The translations under genes and the position numbers were made by a program. From Trichopria drosophilae (Eukaryota > Arthropoda > Insecta > Hymenoptera > Diapriidae), in NCBI GenBank assembly GCA_030407085.1, contig CM059585.1, forward strand, positions 89,728,501 through 89,792,500: a stretch of 64,000 nucleotides of DNA. Reading direction: 5' to 3'. Below are positions 49,431 through 63,255 of the stretch, piece by piece (the stretch's first letter is position 1; each line of letters opens with the position of its first letter). Under the pieces are notes generated by a model. That model did no database searches and was not told the DNA's origin. It worked only from the letters and a program-made list of their open reading frames with translations.

Positions 49431-50889
49431 TCAGGAAAAATAAAAAATAGCGATTCAGGAAAAATAAAAAATACTGCCGTATTGTACGTAAAATTTTGAA
49501 TCAAAATACCTGTATTCATTTTCTCGATCAGAGCAGCTATTCTCGATTAAAAATGATCAAAATCGAAAATTCGCCTCCAAACTTTGCAATGACGCGTTTA
49601 GACGGATGTACAATGGCTTTTGACAAAGAAGTCGAAAATGGGGTAGGCCGGGTTCGACTACATTTTAGTTCTTTGGAGTCAAAATATAGTCCAATGGCGT
49701 CAATAAATACTGAAAAAGAGAAAGGCGGCTGAATGCCATATAGACAGGACTAGAACCAATTTTGAAGGCTTTGAAACGAATAAAAAAAGAAATTGTTCTG
49801 TAGAGATTTCCGTATCTAATGGTGAAATAATACATTATATATCTCAATAAACAATAAAGTTATTAATTTTTTTATTAAAGTTGGTGGCAGCCGATGAACA
49901 ACGCGTCATGTGCTTCGAGGCCCTGAAAAACTTCATTGTTTATTCAGATATATAATTTGTTCATTCTTCATTAGATGCAAAAAACTCTGAAGAACAATTT
50001 CTTTTTTTATTCGTTTCAAAATTCTCAGAATTGAATAAGTTATAGCGAGTTTACACAAAACATGTTTGTCGGCCGGCCACGTAGTAACCAGTCTTCGATG
50101 CTGCATATAACTACACCAGTAAAGGGATTCAAACCTAGCATGAAATACCCTAAAGGAGCGAATGTGACTCCGAGAGAGTGAAATTTACCGATTACTCTCT
50201 CTTGGACTCCGCAATTGAGTCCAATAATTTTAGAGTGTATCACAGCAGTGATTCATTGGCAAACGGACAATGAAGATTCACATATTATTTTCGATAACAT
50301 TTAGTAAAAAATAGTAGTACTAATAGTACCAGTAGTATTAATGCCATAGTAAATATGGAACAATATATTTAATTTATTTACTACAAACAAAATGACCACT
50401 GTAATACTTGACATGAATTTTAAAAGTGACGCCATTATACATGCTTTCTACTTGTTACTTTATCATTTCATTATAATTAATTAATTTAAAATTCATTTGG
50501 TTATGCAAAATGTAAATGCATCTTTCTTATAACAGATAATGCAGGGATCAGTAATAAACAGAACATCTCATAACTTCTTCAATCATTAATGTTAACTGCA
50601 AAAAACAGCAACTGCCGCTGAGTGCAGTTTTTAAATTTACTTAATAATATTTAATATAGTGTTATTCATGTTTGCTCGAAAAATAACAACTTCCCTGTCG
50701 TGGAATAAAAAGAAGATAAAAAAATTACAATAAATATCCACATTATAATAACAAGTTTTCGTAAATGTGAAAATTATTTTAATGCAGTCGTCTCTTCGTG
50801 TAAACTATCAGAAATTTTCAACAAAAAATCAATTGGACGCGAACGCAATGTTGCGGTTTAACGCCTGGCGAAACAAAAATCTCGCCATT
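49431..50889. other. AT-rich sequence, nothing recognised
   Basis: A short direct repeat (CGATTCAGGAAAAATAAAAAATA) occurs twice at 49424-49472. No gene is supported. Confidence 0.4.
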
Positions 50890-51370
50890 TCTTTTTCCAA
50901 GTTCAACTCTTCACATTTTACACACAACGCTCCCCCGTATTTGCATAATTGCATTACAAATTATTTGCACGCACGCGTTCAAAGCCAGACACCTTACATG
51001 CCTGTTGCATCGAACATTGAAGCTGCGACGCACGTGTGAAAATCCAAGGGATAGCGGGTTATAAAAGTGAAGTGACGAAGAATTTTCGTAATAGCCACTC
51101 AAGTTGCCGTTGACCCCGACCCTGAAGGACCGAGGGAACCGAAAACGCAACGAGCAGCGGTAACATAACCTTCGGGAGGGTCGCCGCTTACGAAACCTCC
51201 GATAAAGTGCATCGCCGAACAGCTGATGACGCCGATACCTGGGGGATTTCGATACGAATTTATATCCGTGGGTGACCAGGGCACCGATACCGTATTTTAC
51301 CGTATGGCGCATGGTTACCGCTGCTGCTCGAGTGTTGGTTCGGAACACAATTTGCTTTTTCACGAATCAA
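50890..51370. promoter_or_regulatory. GC-rich candidate regulatory island with POU-type octamer
   Basis: ATTTGCAT at 50939-50946 is a perfect POU octamer, followed by ATTGCATTA and ATTATTTGCA within 30 bp. A CACGTG E-box lies at 51031-51036 and TTATAAAAG at 51059. The block is much richer in CpG than its flanks. The 150-codon minus frame (50911-51363) has no domain I recognise. Enhancer or promoter role is inference. Confidence 0.3.
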
Positions 51371-51699
51371 CCGGACTGTTATTCTAGGATGGACAAACAG
51401 AGTGGGTGGAGTGGTTTACGCATTCTTTCACATTGATAGCCTAAACGAGGAAATTCTCCGAAAAATGACAAAATTGAATGATCACACACAATTGTGATGA
51501 CTTACGCAAGTCAAAAACGTAATACATTTTAAAAATTACGTGAAAAAAATTATTATCTTAGAATGGATCTAATATAGATGATATCATAAAAACCAAAACA
51601 GATGATATAATGAAATCTATAATTTGGACTATCGCGTCAAAAAATAACAAAGAAGAAACTATAATATCATCTTATCTAACCATGTTAAAATAATTCAGT

Positions 51700-52450
51700 T
51701 AAAAATCCCGAAAGCGATCAGCCAAATATAGCAATATTAATAGCGTGCATAGAAATAATTGAAAGGATTGTAAAAGCCAAAATCGCTGAATCTACGATCG
51801 TAATTAGCGACAAAGAGGTGTTCAGCGATTTGAAGTCGTTAGACCCTGAACATATAATTTTAGAAATTACAAATTCGGTATATCAACTTCAACAAGTAGG
51901 GTATAAAACAAATATCAGCTGGATTCCAACATCTACAATAAATGACCTAATGAAAGATCTACGAAGAACCAACTAAAGTACAGAAATAATATAAAGAACT
52001 GACACAATAAATTCTGCCGAAGAAATTATAAAAGCGATTAAACATGACATAAAAGAAAAAGTAAGAATGGTTCTGGAACAAAATACTACCCAAAATGGCA
52101 TAAACCAAGTAAAAAACCTAAAGATTTAATAAATGGGAAAAACGAAATCGACGGGAACAAACAGTTCTAACGCGATTAAGGATTGGACATACAAAGATAA
52201 TTCATTCATATTTGATAACAACAATAGATCCACCAAATTATGAAACCTGCAATAAGTGCCTAACCGTGCAACATATTCTACAAGAATGCGAAAAATTCCA
52301 ACAAGACGTCCAAGAAATAACCAAAAACGGTCCATGGAAAAACTGCATCACCGAAGAGGATCAGATCGTAAAGACCATCAAACTTCTAAAGAAAAATAAC
52401 ATTTTCAACGAAGTTTAAAATATAAGGTCGATGCGACTGTAAATAAAACT
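51700..52450 (+). pseudogene. Non-LTR retrotransposon 3' relic (RNase H and Cys/His end)
   Basis: One frame (about 51692-51975) reads as an RNase H-like domain with TIVISDKEVFSDLKSL, the motif around an active-site Asp, and ISWIPT, then stops. After frame changes, 52134-52418 reads WEKRNRREQTVLTRLRIGHT and then a C-x2-C-x6-H-x4-C arrangement (ETCNKCLTVQHILQEC), typical of the C-terminal end of I/Jockey/R1-type polyproteins. An A-rich tail begins near 52456. The reverse transcriptase and endonuclease are absent, so this is a 5'-truncated dead copy. The clade is not determined. Confidence 0.8.
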
Positions 52451-52459
52451 TATTTAAAA

Positions 52460-53800
52460 AAAAATTATTATATTATAAAGTGATGTAAAAGATACTAATA
52501 AATGCATAAATTATACGAAGGACAATTATATGCACTTATGCACGAAATAAATTAATTAGCCAATGATAAGAAAAATAAACATATTATTGGCGATTCAAAC
52601 AGCTAAAGTGACGCACCTGGTGGTCGAGTTTGAAGTAATATATACACGACTCACCATATGGTGTTCAATGTTCGCGTACAGCTCAAGTACACGAAGAGTT
52701 TAAAAGTTTATAAAGTTTATTTTTACGTTTTCTTGTGAAATTTAAAATGTCTAATAGAATTGGAGTATTTAGTTGACGCACTTAGAGGGTTCGTTAGACC
52801 CCCTCGTGAAATAGAGAGGTTGTGAAAAATATAGTTGATGTAAGAATTCGAGAAGAGAAAAACTCCTTTATGAACATTCAGGCTCTTTTTGTCATGATGT
52901 AATGTTTATAATGGTAAAAATATAAATGATAAATAAAAATTAATGCCACTTTTATTACTAATAGGATTATATTGAAAATTTATAGTTTATCATAATAATG
53001 AATAATAGTATTGCGCCCGAGAGAAAGAGAAGATATTAACTTCAACATAAAAAACCTGATTTTTGGCCCATAAGTTTGATTGTTGAGAAAGATGTAAATT
53101 TCAGAGTCTGGTTCTGGCCGCCGAGAGATTCTCCATTTGAAATTGGCAATTTTCCACGTCGCCACACCATGATTTACAGCCGCATTCATCCAATGACAAT
53201 TTCAGGAAAGTATTTGTAATTATTTGAATATTCTTCATATGTTGAGGAATCGAATTACTGAGTAATTTCTTACCAGAAAATAAGCCGAGGAGGATAGACA
53301 GGAGGATAGATAGGAGGATAGAGCCCCGCGCAGGGCTCTCCTCGGTAAGCGCTGTATCTTCAAACACAGTTTCACGAAAACCCGTGGACATCAATGGGAC
53401 ATTGAGAAAACTTCGTCAGACCGTGACCAGAAAATCTCTCCGAACTAATTGAGTGACGAAAGCTATCGAACAGACTGAACACGTATTGACTAGGGACTCT
53501 GATCCCTCTCTTTTCCCAATACCAGGGCCCTATTTAACATCATCAACCCATTTAAACCCTGCTCCTAATTTCGCGAATTTTCCGCTACCCCATCTTTCGG
53601 CACTTTGTCACATTCCTTCTCTCTTCATTCTCTTTCTGTTTACATTATACTTCTCTTTCTCTTATTACATTCAGCGACATATACATATACCTTTACACTA
53701 CTACTATGGCGTATCATTACAAGGACGACGGAAATTCTCGAAGAAGTACCACGAAGTACAATTCTAGATTAATAAAAAAAAAATGAAAAAGTGGAAGAAA
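52460..53800. other. Mixed sequence without a supported gene
   Basis: A tandem AGGAGGATAGA(C/T) motif repeats three times at about 53286-53322. The 104-codon frame at 53453-53767 (+) and 97-codon frame at 53101-53394 (-) show no domain. Confidence 0.35.
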
Positions 53801-53965
53801 AAATAAAATCAATTTAATATTCGTGTCCAGCAGGTGCTTCAAAGGAACACTGCTGTAAATATGCAATGGCTACACTTATTACTTCGATCCAGACCTTAGG
53901 TCTGGACGAAGTATTGAATTTGGTCACTTTGGGCATAAAAATTACCCTATAGTTTTTCATCAAAT

Positions 53966-54010
53966 GTCGACGTTTCGACCCCCTACCCCCAGGGGTAGTC
54001 TTCGCCAGCT
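53966..54010 (-). ncRNA. Hammerhead-like core motif, degenerate
   Basis: On the minus strand CTGGCGA (54002-54008) is followed by a C/G-rich hairpin (TACCCC...GGGGTA) and GAAACGTCGAC (GAAAC at 53972-53976). The first box differs from CTGANGA by A to G. A TCCAGACC-TTA-GGTCTGGA hairpin lies nearby at about 53889-53907. This resembles Penelope-like element termini, but no Penelope protein sequence was seen. Confidence 0.25.
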
Positions 54011-54049
54011 CCTCGGGCGCGGTAATCACCTGCGGGCGCATAAGTTCTT

Positions 54050-55199
54050 TTACGGCCTTGATACGAAAATAACTATTTCGATATATCTAAAAGATGACTT
54101 ATAGTATATAAAAGATATCCGTCAGAGATCTTTTCGACACTTTCAAGATATCTTTGAAGAATTATATGTATATATATTGCATATATATAAGATCATAAGG
54201 ATACAGACAGTAATTACTAAAACACAGTAAATATGTAATATGCATCGAATAGTCTATTACAATACAAGTGCATGAAGTAAGTGTTTTGCAACTTTTATTT
54301 TTTAATACTTCGGCTGGCCTGTCATCGGGATCGAAGTTTTGGAAATGCTCATTTTCAATTTTCATACATATAAGAAACACTATATTGTTGTAACATATCT
54401 ATCGAAGCCACTAGTGCCTAAATATGATTGGACCCCCAAATATCAATATAATTTTATAATATAATTAAAAGATGTTAGTAACAAACAAGTATTAAGGAAT
54501 AGTCGACTCTCCACTGGGTAGTTTCTGAGCGAGCGAAGCGAGCGAGGCACCACGCCAACACTATAGTTTACCTTGAAAAGGAATTATATGAGTTTAATAT
54601 TCTGTTAATTTTACTAAAATATAACAAAAGATATATTGAAGTATATATTATTAACAAATAATAATATAATAATATGTTAATGTATTAATTCTCTTAATAT
54701 TAGATAAAATGAACATAACCCAAAATTAATTTGACCTATACTTAGTTATTTTTGTTATTGTTAAAAATTTACTTACTCAATTAGTAGCTGACTTTCACTA
54801 TTATTCTAGGAGTTATTAACTAATTTAGATTATAGAGTATGCAAATCATTTTATTTAATATATAATTCTTCAGGCACGAACAAGAATGGGGAACGTTGAC
54901 ATGGATTTTTTTTCGACTGGAATCTTGCAGTTATTTCGTTCCAATTTTTTTTCTCCTCTTTCTGAAAGTACATATTTTCTTCCATGATTATTAGTTCATA
55001 TTTAAATAATATAGAAAGTATTAATAACCTTGAGTTAATAGTAAACTAAACTTAAAAACCTCTCAAAACCTGTATATTTACATTGAGCACCGTACAGTGC
55101 AGTACAGTACCGCCACTTTAGCTGGTTGAATCGCCAATACAGTAGGGTATCCCTTATTGAATCTTCCCTTATTCTCTAGACATCTCTTATTCTCTGGAT
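54050..55199. other. AT-rich sequence, little recognised
   Basis: A GAGCGAGCGAAGCGAGCGAGG patch lies at 54526-54548. No gene is supported. Confidence 0.4.
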
Positions 55200-55380
55200 T
55201 TATTGCATAAATTCCCCTTCGGTCGGCTTCCCTCCTCCATTGCGTCTTAACCTAACCTTCGCGGCTGAGCGAATCTCGAACCATTGTCGACCGTCGACCA
55301 CTAAGAGTGGGGGTAAAGGGGAAGTAGAGAATATGGGAGACCGCCGCCATTTTGAAAAATCTGCAGTATGCAATAATGGA
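55200..55380. other. Small GC-rich island
   Basis: More GC-rich than its flanks, with GTCGACCGTCGAC. The 85-codon minus frame has no recognised domain. Confidence 0.25.
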
Positions 55381-58300
55381 GACCATACTGTAGATATGTA
55401 GAAACTATGCGAAAGATATAAAGAAATTATGCGACTATACGTTTCAAACAACTGCATAATAATTCCCTGGTAGAAATTTGTCCATTTTTTCTTAGATTGG
55501 CCATTTACCCTATACCTTTAACATGGTAAAGAAGAATGTTATACAAGAATTGTAAAAAAAATGTTTGCATTTCTACCAGCGTTATAACACTTTTAATAAT
55601 GAATTAAAAAAAAACATTTTTATTATTGCCAGTTCGTCAATATTTATTCAAATCATGATCGTCTGGATGCGTAAAAGTTGATTTTATGACTTTGTAACGA
55701 AAGGAGCTATTTATCTTAGACATTTATGATTGTAAATTTACTAATAACACTAAGGCCTATGATCGCACACACTCACTGATGTTTTCCAAAAGCATCCGTA
55801 TAATACCCGATTACACTATATACAATTAGAATATTTATTTCAGTGAACACTTTAGAAACTATATACTCTCGCTATTAAGAATTTCCTGTTTGGAAGAGCA
55901 GAATAACTTAATCATTTACCACAAAATATTCAAAGTGTAAGCGGAGTCAATTAATCAGTATAGGCAAAGACATAAAGAATTATGATTCAAGTAATTAATG
56001 AGCGTTATATTGCTCCTGATCCATGTAGAACAATGAATTAAGTCTATTGTACAAACAATTGCAGTTTGCGATAAATTGCGATATCCACGTACGTATTCTT
56101 GATAGTTGCATATTTTAATTCCCCGCTGTGCGACGTGATGCATTGTAATATAATGATTATATATTCACAGCCAATAGCCGATAATTTATGAATGTTTACA
56201 CAAACAAATGATTAGATTCATTGCTTGAATAAAAATAATGTCGTCGAAATAAAACGTTTACGAAAATTATTAGAGAATTTGCAGTAAACTGCGAATATTA
56301 AGTTGTATTCCATGTGTATATCCATGTAGTCATAGGGCATTCAGTACACAATATTAGGACAGCATAAAACTGATTACGAGAAACTTGTGTGAAATAAAGT
56401 CGCTGCTGTAAATTTCTCTGAGTGCAGTGGTAGTGATGATAAGAGTGTAAGTTTTTCGAAAGTTTGGCGTGCTAAACTTTTATATGAAATTCTGCCAAAA
56501 ACATTAATTCTACAACTAATAAGTACAAAAAGAACCAATAAAAATAATTGGCACAGATAGTGTTATTAGTAAACATATAAAATTGTTCAGAATCATATCT
56601 CAATGTTTTCTGAGACGGTTAAGCGCTATGACTAAACTAACGGAAGCGGTTAATTATATATATTACTACAACGGAAATAATTATATATTAATTAACAGTG
56701 TATAATTATAACAATAAATTATAAAACATCAATAGTATATATCATAAGGTAATGCATTATTTTCTCACGTCTGTGTTCTTCTTTAAAATATATTTTTTAA
56801 AAGTATGCATAATATTGTAATTTATATATTGCATGCAAAATTCAGTAATATTCAACAATGAAATATTCATAAGCAATTGACTAATTTCCTAATGATTTCA
56901 GGACTGTCTAAAAACGTTGGTCCACCCACAGGGGACAGGCAAATAAAACGTGGAAGTATTTGACATATTCTAGAATTTCCTGAGTACCTATTAAAATTGC
57001 GGAGTTTTTTTTTACTGATGACATTCAAGTGTGGCTAAAATGAATCCAAGGACATCTTTGTTTTATCAATGTCTACTACATTAAGTTTGCTAAATTGCGC
57101 AATTATGTCGTTGAAGCAGGAATAAATTTGGTTTGAAATGTTCGTGACAACTATCTGTATCTGTTTCGGCAACGAGGTTTCTAAACTGACGCTCATTTTT
57201 AAAAATTGATAATGAATCCCATACGATTAATAATTATGTAGTAATTTCACAAATGCCGATACTTTTCAAACAATGATTGGTGTTCAATGAACAAAAAATC
57301 AGTCGCTTTGTTAGTGTTTTCTTTTTCAAAAACCTCGATACGATATCCTTCGGTTATGTATACTGTTCAAAAATTTCAGACATCTTCTTTATTAATGACT
57401 ATTTCATTTTTAATATAAAAAGTTGTCTAATCTGTAATTGAGTTTTCTGAGTTTACATACTCTGTTTAATTCGAAAAATGTTTAGTGTTTTTTCAGATTT
57501 TAATAATGCTCACTTTTTTAATCCTTTTGTTTTAAACAAACGTATATGTGTACCGACTGTTGAAGCTACTTTTAAATATTTAAATGTAATAACCTCCGTA
57601 ATCCTCTGTCATTTTTTAAAATGCTTTACGAAAACTCACCATTAACATAACTTTCAATGTTAATAATTCAGCGAAGCATCAGCTAATGTGATAATCTACT
57701 TTGCCACTCAAGTCGCTCAAATCGAAGCCATCTAAAAATTTAATACTTTCAGCGTAAAATAATTCAAGTGTGTTAAATCCATTAAGACAATACACAAATC
57801 GATAATTATCCTTAATAACCTTCTGATATTGGAAGCGATAAAGAAGTGTTTGAAGCAAGTGAGTCAGCCAATCAACGATCTTCGGAAATATGACTTCATT
57901 TACGATGGTAATATAACCTATTAGAAATGATTCAGGGCAAAGAGCTATTCGTCGTTTCAGTCATTTGTAATTTCAAAGGAAAAAGGAAAAGGGGATAAGA
58001 GATAATGAACTCGCCAGATTAAGCACTAACGACGGTAATTCTTTTCGCCCCTTACCAAATGGAAGCTTCAGTAAAACTGCAGTAGCGTAAAGCCCTCTTT
58101 TTTCCCGAAAGACCGACATCTGCGGAAAAAGCATGTTGTCCAAAAGCCCAGTCATATTTCTTAGCACTCAACATATTGTTAATGAAATTTCGCAAGAGGA
58201 AATGTTAATTTATTAATATACTTATCTGACAGTTATATATTTACCATTGAAGCATGGCATTATGCATTCATTCTTCTATCAAATTTTGCAATTAATTTTA

Positions 58301-58600
58301 TTGAATAGTTTTATTAGCAAAAAATATATTTGTAATGGCGTTTTGTCACAGAGTAAGTAGAAACCAGAAAGTAAATCATAACGTAACTTAAATAAATAGA
58401 TAAGGCCATTAATGTTTATTTTAATGAATTCATTTTTTCATGTATATACCCTTCCAGGCAATTTCTAAATTTGAACTCGTTAAAAACTTCTAATGAAGTA
58501 GTGAAGATTAGGTCACTCATTGAAACAGTAGGTAATGATTTTTATTAATAAAGTTTAGAAAAGTACTTATAAAATGATTTGTAATTTATTTCCGTAATAC
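55381..58600. other. AT-rich sequence, nothing recognised
   Basis: No frame, repeat pair or motif cluster stands out over this stretch. Confidence 0.45.
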
Positions 58601-58604
58601 AGAA

Positions 58605-58860
58605 GAATCCCGGTATATTTGCCGGGTGGGTTCCTCGCCTTCCCCTCCCGTTTCCTTATATTTGTCAAAAGAAGGGGAGTGCCGCTTCTCCCACTCTCTT
58701 CAGTCGTGTTACGTTCGCGACGTCACAGCAAGCCCTTCCTGAGGCCTAAGCGTGCAAGGTGGCGGAAAAAGAGAGCGGCGTTAGACAAATAGAACGAGAC
58801 GGAACTGGGCAAATATGCTGGGATGTAAATATAACGAGACGCGAATATACCGGACTCTAC
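58605..58860. promoter_or_regulatory. GC-rich island, candidate promoter or LTR piece
   Basis: CCCGGTATATTTGCCGGG is an imperfect palindrome at 58609-58626. TCAGTCGTG at 58700-58708 fits an arthropod initiator (TCAGT), and CpG-rich sequence follows. It leads into a 106-codon frame at 58759-59079 that I do not recognise. No TATA box or DPE is evident at proper spacing. Confidence 0.2.
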
Positions 58861-59079
58861 TGCAGTAAGATATTAAAAAATACAATTACAAATCGTATAA
58901 TGCAATCGCACACAAATTGTATACCCATAATTGAGAGCAAGAATATCAATATCCGTATGGTAACAAAAATGTGCTTATTGCAATGTAACACTGACACAAA
59001 TGAGTGTCAAAATTATGAAATATGTGATAAAATAATAGTCAATCGATCTACGCTAAGAAAAACCAAAAGTATTCTTTAA
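58759..59079 (+). CDS. Unrecognised short ORF, doubtful
   Basis: A 106-codon frame starting just downstream of a GC-rich island. Its N-terminal 30 codons are GC-richer (MAEKESGVRQIERDG) and the rest AT-rich with several Cys. No domain, signal peptide or membrane segment is seen. It could be a first exon, a transposon fragment or chance. Confidence 0.12.
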   Translation: MAEKESGVRQIERDGTGQICWDVNITRREYTGLYCSKILKNTITNRIMQSHTNCIPIIESKNINIRMVTKMCLLQCNTDTNECQNYEICDKIIVNRSTLRKTKSIL

Positions 59080-62029
59080 TATTGTGGTGCATGTGTACAT
59101 TTATTTTAGAAATACACTTGTAAACACGGAGGTTTCGAGTCCCCAACATGAAAAATGTCTCATCATTTTTTTATTTTTTATTATTTATTTATGTAATTTT
59201 TTTAAAATGTTGTTCAAGATCTTACAATTGGTTTAAAATGATTAAATGGGCAACATTTCTATTTCAATATTATATAAAGCTTACAGTTTTCAAAAGAAAT
59301 TGAAAATAAGGGTTTTCATAAACAAATCAGTATTAAATTTTGTAATTTTGATATTTTTAATTGAAAATTGAGTATAGTACTCTTCAGATGTGATATATTA
59401 AGAAAAAAGAAAACTTGTATTAAATTGTTTAAAAAAAGGTATTTTGTTTTTCAATCTAAATTGTGTCTTATTGTAACTAAAAATTGCATCATAAATAAAA
59501 TTTTAAGCACACATATTCTTGATCATTTTCATGGAAACCTCGTTTTAACGACGGAAAATGTGAATAGTTAAGTTTAAAATATAATGTACTGAGGAAAAAT
59601 AAAAAAAAGACATATGAGTCTGAGGTATGAAGGTTTAAAAAGTTTTATTTTCACTCTTTTGATCGCTTTCATATAATAAGTACCTTACTTTTGACGGCAG
59701 CTGTGGTTTAGACTTTATATTATTCTCCATGCAAGATGTATCCTATAGTCTTCTCTATATTATGACATAGATAAGGTATCGAAGTGACTGCGAAAATATG
59801 AATTGAAAAGATCTGGAAAACTTATAAACAAATGCAATAGCATACCACCAAATTATTAGCGCCCTATATAACTACATTTCTCTTCAAAATTGACAAAACA
59901 CTACAAAAAATTAAGTATTTCACCGTTTAGAAAGAACAAAATACGTTTATGACCACTCACAAGTATGCAAACATATAGTTGAAACCCTCAACTATAATCA
60001 GAGAGAACTATGAGAAATTGGAAAATATATGTGATTGAAAAATGTCCGGCATTCAAGGGTTAAATGTCCCAAACTGGACTATTAGTGTCTTTATCTTCAT
60101 CCTGATAATTTTCGTCAAATACGTTAGGGTTGTATTATCGTGAGTCATATTTTCTCTTCTCCTTTCTTAAATATTAATTATTATATACAAAATTTACAAA
60201 ATATTATTTTAAAATACAGCAACATTAATAATAATAATAAAATAATAAATAGTTAAATAATAGTTTCCTAAAAGTTTGAAACATAGACTATGTAAACCTC
60301 TTTGATTGAGAACAACACTGTAACCCCATAGAGGTGTGGCAAATTGTATAATTTTATTTCCACCAAGTTCTACTACTCTGAATGTAAATAAAAAAAAAAG
60401 ATTCAGAAAAGGCCCTAAAACTCTCTACAGAAATTGGCATATCGAAAGGTCATCATAATCGCCTAAAATCACCCGACTCGGGAAAAAATGTTGGACATCG
60501 ACATGCATGATTCATAATTATAAGTAATTTATTAGGAATATTTTTTACAAAATCCATTAATAAGTATGAAATAAAAAATGCTTATCTTTGTATATATGTA
60601 TACATTATAATATACAATTTTATATGTTATAGACGTATATCAAAAATTAAAAAAACAATGAATTAAAAAAAATATTTTTTTAAATATAGACGAAAATTGT
60701 TCTTTAAATTTGAAAACACTTGGGTTTACATACAAATCTGTACAGATGCTTTTATCAATATTTGGACATTTGCATGACAATTACGGGCAAACTTTTAATC
60801 TAAAAGTAAAATAGCCTAAATTTACTATAATTTATCCTTCTTAATACGAATTTTATCCAGTGGCACTTTCTTGTGTATGATGAAAATATGTTTGGCAAAC
60901 TAGTTAATATTTTTGTTTGACATGACATATTGTGAGTTGCAAAAGGTTTAACGAAGGCCAAGTCAGGCGTGTGGGATTATTTCGAAATTGAAACAATAAA
61001 TTGTACTTACGGTTGTGTCAAAGTACTCCAGTAAATTCCAATGTAAACAGCATTGACATGTAAATGGATAATCTCTTGATTCTACGGGGTGGTATAATCG
61101 AATTAAGACTGTTAGTTCAGCGTCGCACCGTATGTTTTGTAAGGACGATAAGCTTTTATCACATTTGTGCAACCCCATTGAGCGAATTTTACGTGGCGTT
61201 ACGTTATCTACTTCAGTAAATTTAAGTAATAATAAATTGTAACAACTTGCTTCTCAGTTCGGTTCCTCCAACTACACTTCCGGTTTGTTATTTAATGAGA
61301 CGTATATTTTGGTCGACATCTTTTTAAAATACGTAGTTCGATTGTGGACGCTGATTAGATTTTTTTATTGAATCCATTGTAAATGGAAATGTCCATTGTA
61401 AATTTTTTCTAATTATATTTCATATCGCTGTAACTCACGATACAATTGATATTGCCTTACAACTTTAACATTTTTTTTCAAGGGTTCCAAGGGAAACTCT
61501 GCATCTCTTAATTTGTTGTTAACACATATTCGTAGTAAATTGTTGGAAAGATAGAACATATCTTTCACATTTTTATACACATCATTTTGTGCATATTTCA
61601 GATCGAAATAAAGAAAAGATGTATATCAACATTTTTCTAATGAAGTCAATAATCGACTATATCCATTATATCCAGAAACAATAACCTATATATATATCAT
61701 CATTCGACACATCTCCATCATTTGACGTCATACACAGTATGTTACTCTATCAACAATCCCCATCATAATTATCTTAATCATCTGAATTAATAATTAAAAA
61801 AAAGAATACATCATATTCATATGATGGTGCGTTAAGGAGGACTATGAATAGTTATTTTTTATATTTTGTAACATTCCATAACCATCGAATAATACCATTG
61901 GTGGGTTGTCAGGCTCAGATAACAAATAAGATGATAGCTTATCCTGACCATCGAAATTTAATGAATTAAATCAATTCAACATTTGAGTCCGAAATTTTCG
62001 AGATAATGAATATGTATTTTACACTGGTA
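59080..62029. other. AT-rich sequence, nothing recognised
   Basis: Short AT-biased frames only. CAAGGGTTAA near 60054 resembles a piggyBac-like terminus but no partner was found. Confidence 0.4.
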
Positions 62030-62310
62030 TACAAGGGTTTTCGTGGTCACTGATTACGAATTCGTTGATAGTTATCTTCGTAGGTAGAACGAAAATTCAA
62101 AATATCGAATTCAATACAGCGAATACAAAAGTGTAAAATATAACAAAAATGAAAGTACAAAGAATTTTTTTTAAATAAAAAAAAATAAAATAAATGGCGG
62201 CTATGCTACATATTAGTTCTGCTATTTTTCATTTTTTAAAATTGATATCGGATTCGTAATCAACCGACTCGAAACCCTCTAAATACCGAGTTTTGTAAAT
62301 TTATGTGGCA
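62030..62310. repeat. Inverted pair of ~120-bp dispersed units
   Basis: A forward unit (GGTTTTCGTGGTCACTGATT at 62036, AAAATTCAAAATATCG at 62093) faces an inverted unit (GGATTCGTAATCAACCGACT near 62250, then ACCGAGTTTTG). The arrangement repeats that seen at 940-1590 and 24870-25500. Confidence 0.55.
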
Positions 62311-62576
62311 AGATTGACAATTGTTTGTGTTTATAAACATATTAGATGGCCACTGCTGGTCGTCTGTAGCTTAAAGTTTCGTTTCCTGAATCAGTAATCC
62401 ATTTTACTTTGTCTTCTGAGCCTCACAACGGGGATAAATTGGCTATTGAAATTTAACTCTTTATTATATATATACACTGTTTTGAAAAGCTCTCCTCGCA
62501 GGCTACAGAAACCACTAATCAAAAGTGAACATTACCATATATCTTGAAATTTTTGTAAAAGTATGATTTTGTGATA

Positions 62577-63253
62577 CACTGAGAGAAAGGATTGTTTACT
62601 ATAAAGAAGGCTTCTTAATCATATATTTCGTATATTTAAATACGGTGCGAATCGAATAACTTTTTAAGTATGATATAATTATTTATTTCATATAAAACTA
62701 ACATTTCTTTAGTGCAAACAATGCATTTTCTATCTCAAGAAATATCTATTAAATGCAACCAAACTTTTTTTAATAGTAAAGAAACCGTTTGTATAATGTA
62801 CGTTTGTAGCTATAAAGTAATGATTTCTTAATAGTTACAGAATATAATGGTGAGAGTGCAACGAATCGTAACATAACCTCAAATGACGACACGGATATTT
62901 TGTTTGGGTTATTAAGAATGATCGAGTGCCATTGCAATTCGGTGGTTGTTATTGTGAAAATAAATAAATTAAAGATATTATTTATACGTCGTCTTAATTA
63001 TGCGCATTTTATAAACAAATACATCGCATAAGACACATGTCCCATGTCTTATTTGTGAATTTGCGCAACTGCCGAGTTCAAAGTATACATTTCTTAACTA
63101 TTAACAAATTGTCAATTCTGATGTAAGAAATAAAATGCTAATATTAAATGAATCGCCTTTAATATTACAATACCATTTTTACATTAAAAAGAACGATTTC
63201 AACTTTTCAATTGAATGATATTTCTTTACAACAAACAATCCTTTTCCTCCGTG
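62577..63253. mobile_element. TA-flanked MITE, 677 bp
   Basis: TA|CACTGAGAGAAAGGATTG at the left and CAATCCTTTTCCTCCGTG|TA at the right (TA at 62575-62576 and 63254-63255). TIRs match over about 30 bp. The interior is AT-rich and noncoding. Confidence 0.7.
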
Positions 63254-63255
63254 TA

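Noticed and set aside
59100..59150. Possible tRNA because of GGTTTCGAGTCCCC
   Set aside because: Only a box-B-like string is present. No box A at the right distance and no acceptor pairing could be found.
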